DNA from: Kitasatospora phosalacinea
GTDB lineage: Bacteria; Actinomycetota; Actinomycetes; Streptomycetales; Streptomycetaceae
Direction: 5' to 3'
Assembly (NCBI RefSeq): GCF_000717185.1
Contig: NZ_JNYE01000025.1
Span: 62,001-126,000, forward strand
Length of the DNA: 64,000 nucleotides
Shown here: piece after piece, positions 23,022 through 31,397 of the stretch
Layout: the number at the start of each line of letters is the position of its first letter
Numbering within the stretch: position 1 is the stretch's first letter
Notes under the pieces: generated by a model
The model's input: only the letters and a program-made list of their open reading frames with translations
Told to the model about the DNA's origin: nothing
Database searches by the model: none
Made by a program: the position numbers and the translations under genes

Positions 23022-25580
23022 ATGCAGAATCCCCCCACCCGCACCAGGCGGACCGTCGCGTCGTTGACCACCCTCGCGCTCGGCGCCACCGGCCTGTTGG
23101 CGGTGGCGTTCGTAAACGCCGGTGCGGCGCACGCCGCCGCGGTCCCCACGCTGTCGCCGCTGGCCGTTCCGAACCGCGGGGCGAGCGTCCCGTTCATCGA
23201 GCAGGAGGCCGAGTACGCGGCCACCAACGGCAGCGTGGTCGGCCCCGACCGGCAGTACGGGCACCTGGTCTCGGAGGCCTCCGGCCGACAGGCCGTGACA
23301 CTGAACGCGGTCGGCCAGTACGTGGAGTTCACCCTCACCGCGCCCGCCAACTCGATCGACTTCCGCTACAGCCTGCCGGACTCCTCCGACGGCAAGGGCC
23401 GCGACGCCTCGATGGACCTGCTGGTCAACGGGCAGAAGCTGAAGAGCGTCGACGTGACCTCCAAGTACAGCTGGTACTACGGCGGTTACCCGTTCAACAA
23501 CAACCCGGGCGACAGCAACCCGCACCACTTCTTCGACGAGACCCGCACCCTGCTGGGCACCACCTACCCGGTGGGGACGAAGATCCGGCTGCAGGTCTCC
23601 TCCACCGCCCAGTCGCCGAGCTTCACCGTCGACCTGGCCGACTTCGAGAAGGTCGCCGACCCGATCGCCAAGCCCGCGGGCGCGATCGACGTGGTCGCCG
23701 ACTACGGCGCCGACCCCACCGGCGCCACCGACTCCACCGCCAAGTTCCAGGCCGCGGTCAACGCCGGTGCGGCGCAGGGCCGGACGGTGTACATCCCGCA
23801 GGGCAACTTCACGCTGTACGACCACGTGGTGGTCGACAAGGTGACGCTGGCCGGGGCGGGCCCCTGGTACAGCGTGCTGGGCGGGCGCGACCCGATCAAC
23901 CGCAACCGGGCGGCGGGCATCTACGGCAAGTACGTGGCCGGCGGCGGCTACGGCGGCGGCGTCCGGCCGCAGGAGGCCGGCGGCCCGAGCCAGAACGTCA
24001 CGCTGAAGGACTTCGCCATCATCGGCGACGTGCGCGAGCGGGTCGACGACGACCAGGTCAACGGCCTGGGCGGCGCGATGTCCAACTCCACCGTCGACAA
24101 CCTGTGGATCCAGCACACCAAGGTCGGCGCCTGGATGGACGGCCCGATGGACCACTTCACCATCAAGAACAGCCGGATCCTCGACCAGACCGCGGACGGC
24201 GTCAACTTCCACACCGGCGTGACCAACTCGACGGTCACCAACACCTTCCTGCGCAACACCGGCGACGACGGCCTGGCCTCCTGGCCGGAGCGGCTGGCGA
24301 ACACCAACGACAGCTTCACCCACAACACGGTGGTGCTGCCGATCCTCGCCAACAACATCGTCACGTACGGCGGCAAGGACTTCACCATCTCGGACAACGT
24401 GATGGCCGACACCATCACCAACGGCGGCGGCCTGCACATCGCCAACCGCTACCCGGGCGTCACCTCCGGCAACGGCACCGCCGTCTCCGGCACGATCACC
24501 GCGGCCCGCAACACCCTGATCCGCACCGGCAACAGCGACTACAACTGGCAGTTCGGCGTCGGCGCGATCTGGTTCGACGGCCTGAACGAGCCGATCACCG
24601 GCGCGACCATCAACATCAGCGACACCGACATCCTGGACAGCTCGTACGAGGCGATCCAGACCATCGAGGGCGGCGTCACCGGCGTCAACCTGACCAACGT
24701 GAACATCGACGGCGCGGGCACCTACGCGATCCAGGCGCAGGCCAACGCGCAGATGAAGTTCACCAACGTCAAGGCCAAGAACATCGCGCAGGCCGCCACC
24801 CCGATCCACAACTGCGTGGGCACCGGCTTCCAGATCACCGACGGCGGCGGCAACTCCGGCCTGAGCGGCTCCACCTGCACCGGCCAGTGGCCCGCCCCGG
24901 TCTGGACGTACAACGGCGTCCCGGTCGGCGGCGACAACGGCGGCTCCTCGCCGACCCCGTCCCCGTCGGCGTCCACCTCGACCCCGGCCTCGCCGTCGCC
25001 GTCCCCGTCCGCCTCGGCGTCGTCGACCTGCCCGAGCGGCACCGGCAACCTCGCCCAGGGCCGCCCCGCCACCGCCTCCGGCACCAGCCAGACGGCCACC
25101 GCCTGGGCCGCCCGCACCCAGACCCTGACCGTCCAGGGCTCCACCGACGGCAGCAGCTTCTCCACCCTGGTGGGCTCGGCGGGCTACACCTTCGACCCGG
25201 CGAGCGGCAACACCGTGACCGTCAACCTCCCGGCCACGCCCGCCCGTTACCTGCGACTGACCGTCACCGGCAACACCGGCTGGCCCGCCGCGCAGCTCTC
25301 CGAGCTCCAGGCGTTCGGCGGCGGCAACGGCACCTCCTCGCCGTCCCCGTCCTCCTCCGCCTCCTCGTCGCCGTCCCCGTCCGCCTCGGCGTCGTCGACC
25401 TGCCCGAGCGGCACCGGCAACCTCGCCCAGGGCCGCCCCGCCACCGCCTCCGGCACCAGCCAGACTGGGCCACCCGCACCCAGACCGTCACCGTCCAGGG
25501 CTCCACCGACGGCACCACCTTCACCACCCTGGTGGGCGCCACCGGCTACACCTTCGACCCGGCCACCGGCAACACCGTGA
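23022..25580 (+). CDS. Secreted GH87-type alpha-1,3-glucanase (mycodextranase-like), C-terminally frameshifted
   Basis: 852-aa exported enzyme as read. Signal peptide (residues 1-38, ending AGAAHAAA), a CBM6/35-like sandwich (EQEAEYAATNG to TVDLADFEKV), then a right-handed beta-helix catalytic domain beginning GAIDVVADYGADPTGATD. D392 (TADGVNFHTG) and D415/D416 (NTGDDGLA) have the 23/24-residue spacing of the three catalytic aspartates known in GH87 alpha-1,3-glucanases. Pro/Ser linkers and two shortened discoidin (F5/8C) repeats follow. The second repeat loses frame at about 25466 and ends at 25580. Start chosen at the second ATG (23022), 12 nt after GGAAG. Likely degrades fungal or streptococcal alpha-1,3-glucan. 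Confidence 0.85.
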   Translation: MQNPPTRTRRTVASLTTLALGATGLLAVAFVNAGAAHAAAVPTLSPLAVPNRGASVPFIEQEAEYAATNGSVVGPDRQYGHLVSEASGRQAVTLNAVGQYVEFTLTAPANSIDFRYSLPDSSDGKGRDASMDLLVNGQKLKSVDVTSKYSWYYGGYPFNNNPGDSNPHHFFDETRTLLGTTYPVGTKIRLQVSSTAQSPSFTVDLADFEKVADPIAKPAGAIDVVADYGADPTGATDSTAKFQAAVNAGAAQGRTVYIPQGNFTLYDHVVVDKVTLAGAGPWYSVLGGRDPINRNRAAGIYGKYVAGGGYGGGVRPQEAGGPSQNVTLKDFAIIGDVRERVDDDQVNGLGGAMSNSTVDNLWIQHTKVGAWMDGPMDHFTIKNSRILDQTADGVNFHTGVTNSTVTNTFLRNTGDDGLASWPERLANTNDSFTHNTVVLPILANNIVTYGGKDFTISDNVMADTITNGGGLHIANRYPGVTSGNGTAVSGTITAARNTLIRTGNSDYNWQFGVGAIWFDGLNEPITGATINISDTDILDSSYEAIQTIEGGVTGVNLTNVNIDGAGTYAIQAQANAQMKFTNVKAKNIAQAATPIHNCVGTGFQITDGGGNSGLSGSTCTGQWPAPVWTYNGVPVGGDNGGSSPTPSPSASTSTPASPSPSPSASASSTCPSGTGNLAQGRPATASGTSQTATAWAARTQTLTVQGSTDGSSFSTLVGSAGYTFDPASGNTVTVNLPATPARYLRLTVTGNTGWPAAQLSELQAFGGGNGTSSPSPSSSASSSPSPSASASSTCPSGTGNLAQGRPATASGTSQTGPPAPRPSPSRAPPTAPPSPPWWAPPATPSTRPPATP
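24995..25465. repeat. 99-bp direct repeat (linker plus discoidin start)
   Basis: Positions 24995-25093 and 25367-25465 are identical, 372 bp apart. Each encodes the Ser/Pro linker end and the start of a discoidin domain (CPSGTGNLAQGRPATASG). Directly after the repeat, copy 2 lacks 10 bases present in copy 1 (25094-25103). Confidence 0.9.
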
Positions 25581-25687
25581 CCGTCAACCTCCCGGCCAAC
25601 TCGACCCGTTACCTGCGACTGACCGTCACCGGCAACACCGGCTGGCCCGCCGGGCAGCTCTCCGAGCTCCAGGCGTTCACCTCCTGA
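25466..25687 (+). other. Out-of-frame remainder of the second discoidin repeat
   Basis: Read in the +2 frame this encodes ATRTQTVTVQGSTDGTTF through LSELQAFTS and a stop at 25687, a near copy of the end of repeat 1. It is the natural C-terminus of the glucanase, disconnected by the 10-bp deficit. A repaired gene would span 23022-25687. Confidence 0.8.
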
Positions 25688-25754
25688 CCCGGTCGCTGCC
25701 CGGAGCCCGGACGGGCGGGGAGCCTCCTCCCGGCCCCGGGCAGCGGCCGTTCCC

Positions 25755-25804
25755 CACCACCGGTCCCCACCCGGCCTCCCGAGGCCGGGTGGGGACCGGT
25801 GGTG
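25755..25804. terminator. Bidirectional hairpin terminator
   Basis: Perfect 24-bp inverted repeat with a 2-nt centre, between the convergent glucanase gene and the membrane-protein gene. There is no long T tract on either side, as is usual in streptomycetes. Confidence 0.85.
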
Positions 25805-25913
25805 TTTCCGCGCCCGGCCGGTGCCGACGAACGGCGGCGGGGCGGCGGGGTACCGGCACAGGTACACGGACGGGCGCGGACGGACGCGGACGGACGAGCG
25901 ACGCCCGCGAGGG

Positions 25914-26540
25914 TCACCGGCGGCCCGGGAGACCTCTCCGGCGGGTTCCCCGCGGCGGCTCCCGCCACGGCTCCCGCAGCGGCTCCCGCGAGGGCTTCCG
26001 CGGCCGCTGCCGGTCGGACCGGGGGGCGGCTTCCGCGGCGCCGTACGCGACGTCGGCGGAGAGCAGCACCAGGAAGCTGCCGATCACGCACAGCCCGGCC
26101 GGGACGCCGGTGGCGATCCGGACGAACGCCCCGCGCCCGGCCTCGTACGCCTCCCGGGTGAGGTCGATGCGGACGTCCCCGTGCTGCAGGTAGTAGCCCG
26201 CGGTGTCCCGGCGGGCGTCCTCGGCACCGCCCGCCGTGGCCAGGCCGAGGCCGACCAGGCAGAGGGCGAGCCCGTACCAGACCTTCAGCCCGCGCGGCAG
26301 GTGCCAGGCGTACGGCACCGGGTCGAACCAGCCGCCGCGGCGCGGGAAGGGGACGGCGAAGCACCGGACCAGCGCGGAGGCCACGAGCAGCAGCGTCAGC
26401 CCCGCCAGGCCCGCCCACAGCCAGACCGGGGCGATCAGCCGCAGCGGCGGGGCGGTCGCGGCGAGGCAGAGCAGTTCGGCGGCGAACAGCACCCACGCCG
26501 CGACGAAGTGCAGTCGGTGACTGCCCGTCAGGACCTCCAC
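25914..26540 (-). CDS. Membrane protein with Arg-rich C-terminus
   Basis: 208 aa with four hydrophobic segments (AAWVLFAAELLCLAA, LWAGLAGLTLLLVASALV, VWYGLALCLVGLGL, VPAGLCVIGSFLVLLSADVAYG). A 30-residue tail of PREPLREPWREPP-like arginine/proline repeats is predicted cytoplasmic. No known family. The sequence between helices 3 and 4 (GYYLQHGDVRIDLTREAY) is likely outside. It converges with the glucanase gene across a strong terminator. Confidence 0.6.
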   Translation of the reverse strand: MEVLTGSHRLHFVAAWVLFAAELLCLAATAPPLRLIAPVWLWAGLAGLTLLLVASALVRCFAVPFPRRGGWFDPVPYAWHLPRGLKVWYGLALCLVGLGLATAGGAEDARRDTAGYYLQHGDVRIDLTREAYEAGRGAFVRIATGVPAGLCVIGSFLVLLSADVAYGAAEAAPRSDRQRPRKPSREPLREPWREPPRGTRRRGLPGRR

Positions 26541-26634
26541 GCCACGCCCCCGCCCACTCGGTGACCACTCGCCGTGCGGCTCGGAAGCCTACCGCCGCCC
26601 ACCACCGGGCGCACCCACAACGATCGAATCGAAG

Positions 26635-26649
26635 CTCGAAAGTTTCGAG
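26635..26649. promoter_or_regulatory. Xylanase-regulon-type palindrome
   Basis: Perfect dyad CTCGAAA-G-TTTCGAG containing GAAAGTTTC. I recall GAAASTTTC-like sites upstream of streptomycete xylanase genes; the position, about 300 bp before the xylanase start, supports a distal operator. Confidence 0.6.
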
Positions 26650-26747
26650 AAATGAGACCCTCCACGGACTGTCGTTCTCTGGAAGTTACCCCACCCTCCG
26701 CCACCCCGAAGTCGTCACGTCGGAGCATCCGACCCCGGAAGGAGTCG

Positions 26748-26939
26748 ATGAGCAGCGAATACTTCCCACGGGGAGGGCCCACCCCCTTTCCGGATCATTT
26801 CGCAAGCGTGTCGAAAGTGTTGACACCCCGACAGCTGCGGGCCAGCATCGTCGCCATCGGCGGGCCCCATGACCGCCGGTGCGGGTCGACCGTCGCGAGT
26901 CGGTCCTCCGCCGCACCCCTCCTGTCAGCCCCCAACTGA
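26748..26939 (+). CDS. Possible 63-aa small protein upstream of the xylanase gene
   Basis: An ATG with GGAAGGAG 3 nt upstream opens a 63-codon ORF ending 15 bp before the xylanase start (MSSEYFPRGGPTPFPDHFAS at its beginning). It has no recognised family, and codon use is not clearly coding. The probable xylanase promoter lies inside it, which argues against it. Listed because of the strong ribosome-binding site. Confidence 0.25.
   Translation: MSSEYFPRGGPTPFPDHFASVSKVLTPRQLRASIVAIGGPHDRRCGSTVASRSSAAPLLSAPN
26809..26848 (+). promoter_or_regulatory. Xylanase promoter with overlapping operator
   Basis: Consensus -35 TTGACA (26820-26825), 17-bp spacer, -10 CAGCAT (26843-26848). The imperfect dyad TGTCGAAAGTGTTGACA (26809-26825) covers the -35 and shares CGAAAGT with the distal palindrome at 26635, suggesting one repressor acts at both. 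Confidence 0.6.
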
Positions 26940-26954
26940 AGAGGAAGCACGCAC

Positions 26955-28043
26955 GTGAAGCCCATCCGCCCCACCCGAGGCAGCCGCTTCTCGCGGCTCG
27001 CCGGCAAGGCGCCCGTCATCGCCGCGGCCTGCGCGGCCGTGCTCGTCATCCCCAACGTCGCGAGCGCCGACACGACCATCTCGTCGAACGGCACCGGCAC
27101 CAACAACGGGTACTTCTACTCGTTCTGGAGCCAGAACAGCGGCCAGGCCTCCATGACCCTGGGCTCCGGCGGCCAGTACAGCACCACGTGGAACAACGTC
27201 ACCAACTTCGTCGCCGGCAAGGGCTGGAACCCGGGCACGACCGACGCCGTGACCTACTCGGGCACGTTCAACTGCAACGGCAACTGCTACCTGTCGCTGT
27301 ACGGTTGGACCACCAACCCGCTCATCGAGTACTACATCGTCGACAACTACGGGAACTACAACCCGAGCACCGGCGCCACCAAGCTGGGCTCGGTGGTCAG
27401 CGACGGCAGCACGTACGACCTGTACTCGACGCAGCGCACCGACGCCCCCTCCATCGAGGGGGACCACTCGAACTTCACCCAGTTCTGGGCGATCCGCCAG
27501 GCGAAGCGCACCGGCGGCACGATCACCGTGTCCAACTTCTTCACCGCGTGGGCGAAGGCGGGCCTGAACCTCGGCACCCCGAACTACGAGATCCTGGCCA
27601 CCGAGGGCTACGGCAGCAGCGGCAGCTCCAACATCACGGTCAGCCACGGCACCGGCACCAGCCCCTCGCCCAGCCCGACCGGCGGCACCAGCCCCTCCCC
27701 CAGCCCGTCGCCCAGCCCGAGCGGCTCCACCGGCGGCGGCAGCGGCTGCACCGCGACCTTCACCAACGCGTCCGACTGGGGCTCCGGCTACACCGGCGCG
27801 GTGACCGTCAAGAACAACGGGTCCACCGCCACCAACGGCTGGAAGGTCACCATGACCTACGCCGGCAACCAGACGGTCACCAACCTCTGGAGCGGCACCT
27901 ACACCCAGTCCGGCAAGGTCGTCACGGTGAACAACGCCTCCTACAACGGCGTCGTCCCGGCGGGCGGCAGCACCAACTTCGGCTTCAACGCCAACTACAG
28001 CGGCACCAACGCCGCTCCGACCCTCGCCTGCACCACGAGCTGA
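26955..28043 (+). CDS. Secreted GH11 endo-1,4-beta-xylanase with CBM2
   Basis: 362-aa exported enzyme that cleaves xylan internally. Signal peptide to about residue 38 (PNVASA-DTT). The GH11 jelly roll contains the catalytic glutamates E125 ([10 protein letters not shown]) and E217 ([11 protein letters not shown]), 92 residues apart as usual for the family. A Pro/Ser/Thr linker ([10 protein letters not shown]) leads to a C-terminal CBM2 ([17 protein letters not shown] to LACTTS) with its paired cysteines and surface tryptophans. GTG start with GAGGAAG upstream. Regulation is probably by a GAAASTTTC-binding repressor, and the next gene converges. Confidence 0.95.
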   Translation: MKPIRPTRGSRFSRLAGKAPVIAAACAAVLVIPNVASADTTISSNGTGTNNGYFYSFWSQNSGQASMTLGSGGQYSTTWNNVTNFVAGKGWNPGTTDAVTYSGTFNCNGNCYLSLYGWTTNPLIEYYIVDNYGNYNPSTGATKLGSVVSDGSTYDLYSTQRTDAPSIEGDHSNFTQFWAIRQAKRTGGTITVSNFFTAWAKAGLNLGTPNYEILATEGYGSSGSSNITVSHGTGTSPSPSPTGGTSPSPSPSPSPSGSTGGGSGCTATFTNASDWGSGYTGAVTVKNNGSTATNGWKVTMTYAGNQTVTNLWSGTYTQSGKVVTVNNASYNGVVPAGGSTNFGFNANYSGTNAAPTLACTTS

Positions 28044-28056
28044 TCGGGCACCACCG

Positions 28057-28110
28057 GGCAACGGGCTGCCCGGCCGCACCCTCCGGGGGACGGCCGGGCA
28101 GCCCGTTGCC
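28057..28110. terminator. Hairpin terminator after the xylanase gene
   Basis: Perfect 20-bp stem (28057-28076 with 28091-28110) and 14-nt loop, 13 bp after the xylanase stop and between convergent genes. Confidence 0.85.
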
Positions 28111-28182
28111 GTTCCCGCCGGCGTTCCCGCTCTCACTCCCACTCCCGCTCCCGCTGGCGTTCCCGCTCGGGCGGGGCCGGGG

Positions 28183-28560
28183 TCAGGGGGCGTCGAGGTC
28201 GTCGGGGGCGGCGTCGCTGAGGCCCAGGCGGAGGTGCTCGGTGTGGTAGACGGCCTGGTCGAGGAGTTCGGCGACGTGGTGGTCGTAGAGCTCGTAGACC
28301 ACGGAGCGGCCGTTGCGGCGGCCGACCACCAGGCCGAGGTTGCGCAGCAGGCGCAGCTGGTGCGAGCAGGCGGACTGCTCCATGCCCGCGGCGTGGGCGA
28401 GTTCGGTGGCGGCGCAGGGGCCCTCGCGCAGGCGGGAGAGGATCAGCAGCCGGGACGGGGTGGCCAGGGCCTGGAGGGTGGTGGCGACCCGGGCGGCGCT
28501 GTCGGCGTCCAGGGGGGTGCGCGGGACGGCGCTCTTGGCGGGGGAGGCTCCATGACCCAT
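28183..28560 (-). CDS. ArsR/SmtB-family metalloregulator
   Basis: 125-aa winged-helix repressor. The helix-turn-helix is TELAHAAGMEQSACSHQLRLLRNLGLVVGRRNGRSVVYELYD. The C-terminal helix DHHVAELLDQAVYHTEHLRLG has the D-x-H...H-x-x-E spacing of the SmtB/CzrA alpha-5 zinc/cobalt site, so a divalent metal ligand is likely. Start placed at the ATG at 28560 (MGHGASP); in-frame ATGs at 28569 and 28599 would add a CxxC-containing extension. Divergent from the P1B-4 ATPase with an inverted repeat between, so it is almost certainly that gene's repressor. Confidence 0.9.
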   Translation of the reverse strand: MGHGASPAKSAVPRTPLDADSAARVATTLQALATPSRLLILSRLREGPCAATELAHAAGMEQSACSHQLRLLRNLGLVVGRRNGRSVVYELYDHHVAELLDQAVYHTEHLRLGLSDAAPDDLDAP

Positions 28561-28582
28561 GCCGACCATCGTACAACCCATG

Positions 28583-28600
28583 CATGAATGAGCCTTCATA
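28583..28600. promoter_or_regulatory. ArsR/SmtB-type operator
   Basis: CATGAA-TGAGCC-TTCATA, a 6-6-6 imperfect dyad matching the TGAA...TTCA half-sites of SmtB/ArsR operators, in the divergent region between the regulator and the metal ATPase. A further TTCATG half-site follows at 28603. Confidence 0.7.
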
Positions 28601-28668
28601 TGTTCATGTATGGTGTCCGGGTCGTCTCCCCCTGCCTCCCCCGCCCGTTCCGAGAGGATCCCGCTGCC

Positions 28669-30720
28669 ATGTCCGCCACCCTGATCGAGCGCCCGGCCGG
28701 AGCGGCCGCCGCGCCGACCGATCCCACGCCGCGGCGGCGCACCCGGGTGCTGTCGCTGCCCGAGGCCCGGTGGGCCGCCGCCGCGCTGGCGCTCTTCCTG
28801 CTGGCGCTGCCGCTGCACCTGACCGGTGCGCCCGCCTGGGCCTGGGGGCCGCTGTACGCGCTCGCCTACGCGTGCGGCGGCTGGGAGCCCGGCTGGGCGG
28901 GCCTGCAGGCGCTGCGCGAGAAGACCCTGGACGTCGACCTGCTGATGGTCGTGGCGGCGCTGGGCGCGGCGGCGGTCGGGCAGGTGCTGGACGGGGCGCT
29001 GCTGATCGTCATCTTCGCCACCTCCGGCGCGCTGGAGGCGCTGGCCACCGCCCGGACCGCCGACTCGGTGCGCGGCCTGCTCGACCTGGCACCCGCCACG
29101 GCGACCGCGCTGTCCGCCGACGGCACCGAACGGTCCGTCCCGGTCGAGGAGTTGGTGGTCGGCGACGTGGTGCTGGTGCGTCCCGGCGAGCGGATCGGCG
29201 CGGACGGCCGGGTGCTGGACGGGGCCGGCGAGGTCGACCAGGCGTCCATCACCGGCGAGCCGCTGCCGGTGGCCAAGCGCACCGGCGACGAGGTGTTCGC
29301 CGGAACGCTGAACGGCACCGGTGCACTGCGGGTGCGGGTCGAACGGGACGCCGCGGACTCGGTCATCGCCCGGATCGTGCGACTGGTGGAGGAGGCCTCG
29401 GAGACCAAGGCGCCGACGCAGCTCTTCGTCGAGAAGGTCGAACAGCGGTACTCGCTGGGCATGGTGGCCGCGACGCTCGCGGTGTTCGCCGTGCCGCTGC
29501 TGGTCGGCGCCGCGTTCACCGACTCGCTGCTGCGGGCCATGACGTTCATGATCGTGGCCTCGCCGTGCGCGGTGGTGCTGGCGACCATGCCGCCGCTGCT
29601 GTCCGCGATCGCCAACGCCGGGCGGCACGGCGTCCTGGTGAAGTCGGCCGTGGTGATGGAGCGCCTGGGCCGGGTGGACGCCGCCGCGCTCGACAAGACC
29701 GGCACCCTCACCGAGGGCACCCCCCGCGTCACCGACGTCCGCCCGCTGCCCGGCTCCGACCTGGACGAGGACGGCCTGCTCGCGCTGGCAGCCGCCGCCG
29801 AGCACCCCAGCGAGCACCCGTTGGCCCGCGCCGTCCTGACCGCCGCCCGCACCCGCGGCCTCACCCCGGCCCCCGCCGCGGACTTCACCTCCACCCCGGG
29901 CGTGGGCGTCCGCGCGACCGTCGGCGGGCACGTCGTCGCCGTCACCGCGCCGAGCGAACTCCCTTCGGCCGCCGCGGAACTGGTCGGGGCCGACCGGACG
30001 ACCGCCACCGGACCGGAGCAGACCCGGCAGACCCAGCAGGCCGAGCAGGCAGGCCGGGCAGCCGTGGTCGTCGCCGAGTTGGAGGAGGAGGGGCGGACGG
30101 CCGTGGTGGTTCTCCGGGACGGCGTGCCGGTGGGGGTGTTGGGCGTCGCGGACCGGTTGCGGCCGGATGCCGGAGCCACGGTGGCGGCGCTGGGGGCCCT
30201 GACCGGGGTGCCGCCGCTCCTGCTCACCGGGGACAATCCGCGCGCGGCGCGGCAGTTGGCGGCGGAGGCCGGGATCACCGAGGTCCGGGCCGGGTTGCTG
30301 CCGCAGGACAAGGTCGCGGCGGTGCGGGAGTGGGAGGCCGCCGGGCGGCGGGTGCTGGTGGTGGGCGACGGCGTCAACGACGCGCCCGCGCTGGCCGCCG
30401 CGCACGTGGGCGTCGCGATGGGCCGGGCCGGTTCCGACCTGGCACTGGAGACCGCGGACGCGGTGGTCGTCCGCGACGAGCTCGCCACCGTACCGGCGGT
30501 GGTGGCGCTGTCCCGGCGGGCCCGTTCGCTGGTGGTGCAGAACCTGGTGCTGGCCGCCGGGTTCATCACCGTGCTGGTGGTGTGGGACCTGTTCGGCAGC
30601 CTGCCGCTGCCGTTGGGCGTGCTCGGCCACGAGGGGTCCACCGTCCTGGTCGGCCTGAACGGCCTGCAGCTGCTGCGCGACGCCGCGTGGGACCGGGCCG
30701 CGGCCGGGGGACGGCGATGA
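28669..30720 (+). CDS. P1B-4-type heavy-metal-exporting ATPase
   Basis: 683-aa metal pump. Motifs by approximate residue: TGEPLP (194, actuator), SPC (300, metal-binding membrane motif), DKTGTLTEG (341, phosphorylated aspartate), HPSEHPLA (382, nucleotide domain), GDGVNDAP (565) and HEGST (653, last helices). SPC plus HEG in the last membrane pair defines the P1B-4 subclass, known for Co, Fe, Ni or Zn export (CtpD/CoaT-like). There is no N-terminal HMA domain, as expected. A polar Gln/Thr/Glu insertion near residues 445-465 (EQTRQTQQAEQAG) looks variable. ATG with GAGAGGA. Controlled by the divergent ArsR. Confidence 0.92.
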   Translation: MSATLIERPAGAAAAPTDPTPRRRTRVLSLPEARWAAAALALFLLALPLHLTGAPAWAWGPLYALAYACGGWEPGWAGLQALREKTLDVDLLMVVAALGAAAVGQVLDGALLIVIFATSGALEALATARTADSVRGLLDLAPATATALSADGTERSVPVEELVVGDVVLVRPGERIGADGRVLDGAGEVDQASITGEPLPVAKRTGDEVFAGTLNGTGALRVRVERDAADSVIARIVRLVEEASETKAPTQLFVEKVEQRYSLGMVAATLAVFAVPLLVGAAFTDSLLRAMTFMIVASPCAVVLATMPPLLSAIANAGRHGVLVKSAVVMERLGRVDAAALDKTGTLTEGTPRVTDVRPLPGSDLDEDGLLALAAAAEHPSEHPLARAVLTAARTRGLTPAPAADFTSTPGVGVRATVGGHVVAVTAPSELPSAAAELVGADRTTATGPEQTRQTQQAEQAGRAAVVVAELEEEGRTAVVVLRDGVPVGVLGVADRLRPDAGATVAALGALTGVPPLLLTGDNPRAARQLAAEAGITEVRAGLLPQDKVAAVREWEAAGRRVLVVGDGVNDAPALAAAHVGVAMGRAGSDLALETADAVVVRDELATVPAVVALSRRARSLVVQNLVLAAGFITVLVVWDLFGSLPLPLGVLGHEGSTVLVGLNGLQLLRDAAWDRAAAGGRR

Positions 30721-30908
30721 GCCGGAACCACCGGGCCGGGAGCGGGCCGTCGGCGCGGGGTAGGGTCACCGCCGTGACCACCATGATCGCACCGGGGGCC
30801 GCCGCGACGGCCGCACGCCCTGCCCGTGCCGCCCGTGCTGCCCGTGCCGCTGGCGCGGGAAGCGCCGCTGCCGTCGCTGCCGTCGCCGCCGCGGGGGCCG
30901 TCCGATGA
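30717..30908 (+). CDS. Possible Ala-rich small ORF bridging ATPase and ferredoxin genes
   Basis: A 63-codon ORF whose ATG overlaps the ATPase stop (ATGA at 30717-30720) and whose TGA overlaps the ferredoxin start (ATGA at 30905-30908). The second half is nearly all Ala/Arg/Gly. A GTG at 30774 behind a TAGGGT box is an alternative start. It may be a real coupling ORF or only a GC-rich accident. Confidence 0.3.
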   Translation: MSRNHRAGSGPSARGRVTAVTTMIAPGAAATAARPARAARAARAAGAGSAAAVAAVAAAGAVR

Positions 30909-31324
30909 GCCGCCGTTCCCGTACGAAGGCGGCCGAGGTGCCCGCGCAGGGCTCCGCGGCGGCCCGCTGCACCGTCTCGGTCTGCCGGGGCTGCTGCTGC
31001 GGCACGCCGAAGGTTCCGCGGCTCGACCACGCCGCGCAGCTCGCCGAGTTGCGTGCGGGCCTCGCGGAGGTGGCCACCGTCCGCCCGGTGCCGTGCCTGG
31101 ACGCCTGCGAGCACGCCAACGTGGTCGTCGTCCAGCCCTCGGCGGAGGGTCGGCGGGCGGGCGGCCGGCCGGTGTGGCTGGGGCTGGTCAACGACCACGA
31201 CGCCTCCGCCGACATCACCGCCTGGATCGCGGCGGGCGGCCCGGGCCTGGCCGAGATGCCCGCCATCCTCGACCTGTACGCCTTCTCCCCCTCCCGCCGC
31301 GTCCGGGAGCAACTGGACTCCTGA
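30905..31324 (+). CDS. Thioredoxin-fold [2Fe-2S] ferredoxin-like protein
   Basis: 139 aa. The cysteine pattern CTVSVCRGCCCG (about residues 22-33) with CLDACEHANVVVV (about 64-76) fits the thioredoxin-like 2Fe-2S ferredoxin family, in which four cysteines bind one cluster. It begins 185 bp after the metal ATPase and is followed by an Rrf2-type regulator, so the block may link metal or iron excess with Fe-S chemistry. Electron partners are unknown. The ATG start is tight against an upstream small ORF. Confidence 0.8.
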   Translation: MSRRSRTKAAEVPAQGSAAARCTVSVCRGCCCGTPKVPRLDHAAQLAELRAGLAEVATVRPVPCLDACEHANVVVVQPSAEGRRAGGRPVWLGLVNDHDASADITAWIAAGGPGLAEMPAILDLYAFSPSRRVREQLDS

Positions 31325-31359
31325 GGCCTCCCCGCCCCCTCCCTTGCCGGGGCGTCGTT

Positions 31360-31397
31360 TTGGCGCGGTCCGGTCCCGGATGGCTACCATCCCGAAT
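31360..31397 (+). promoter_or_regulatory. Leaderless-type promoter of the Rrf2 gene
   Basis: TTGGCG (31360-31365), 19-bp spacer and TACCAT (31385-31390), 7 nt before the ATG and with no Shine-Dalgarno. Confidence 0.5.

Noticed and set aside
28044..28182. Second small gene between xylanase and ArsR
   Set aside because: The stretch is a terminator hairpin followed by TTCCCGC-type low-complexity repeats without a start and ribosome-binding site.
30717..31324. Fusion of the metal ATPase to the ferredoxin by read-through
   Set aside because: Clear stop codons separate the frames and the ferredoxin has its own start; only coupling is plausible.
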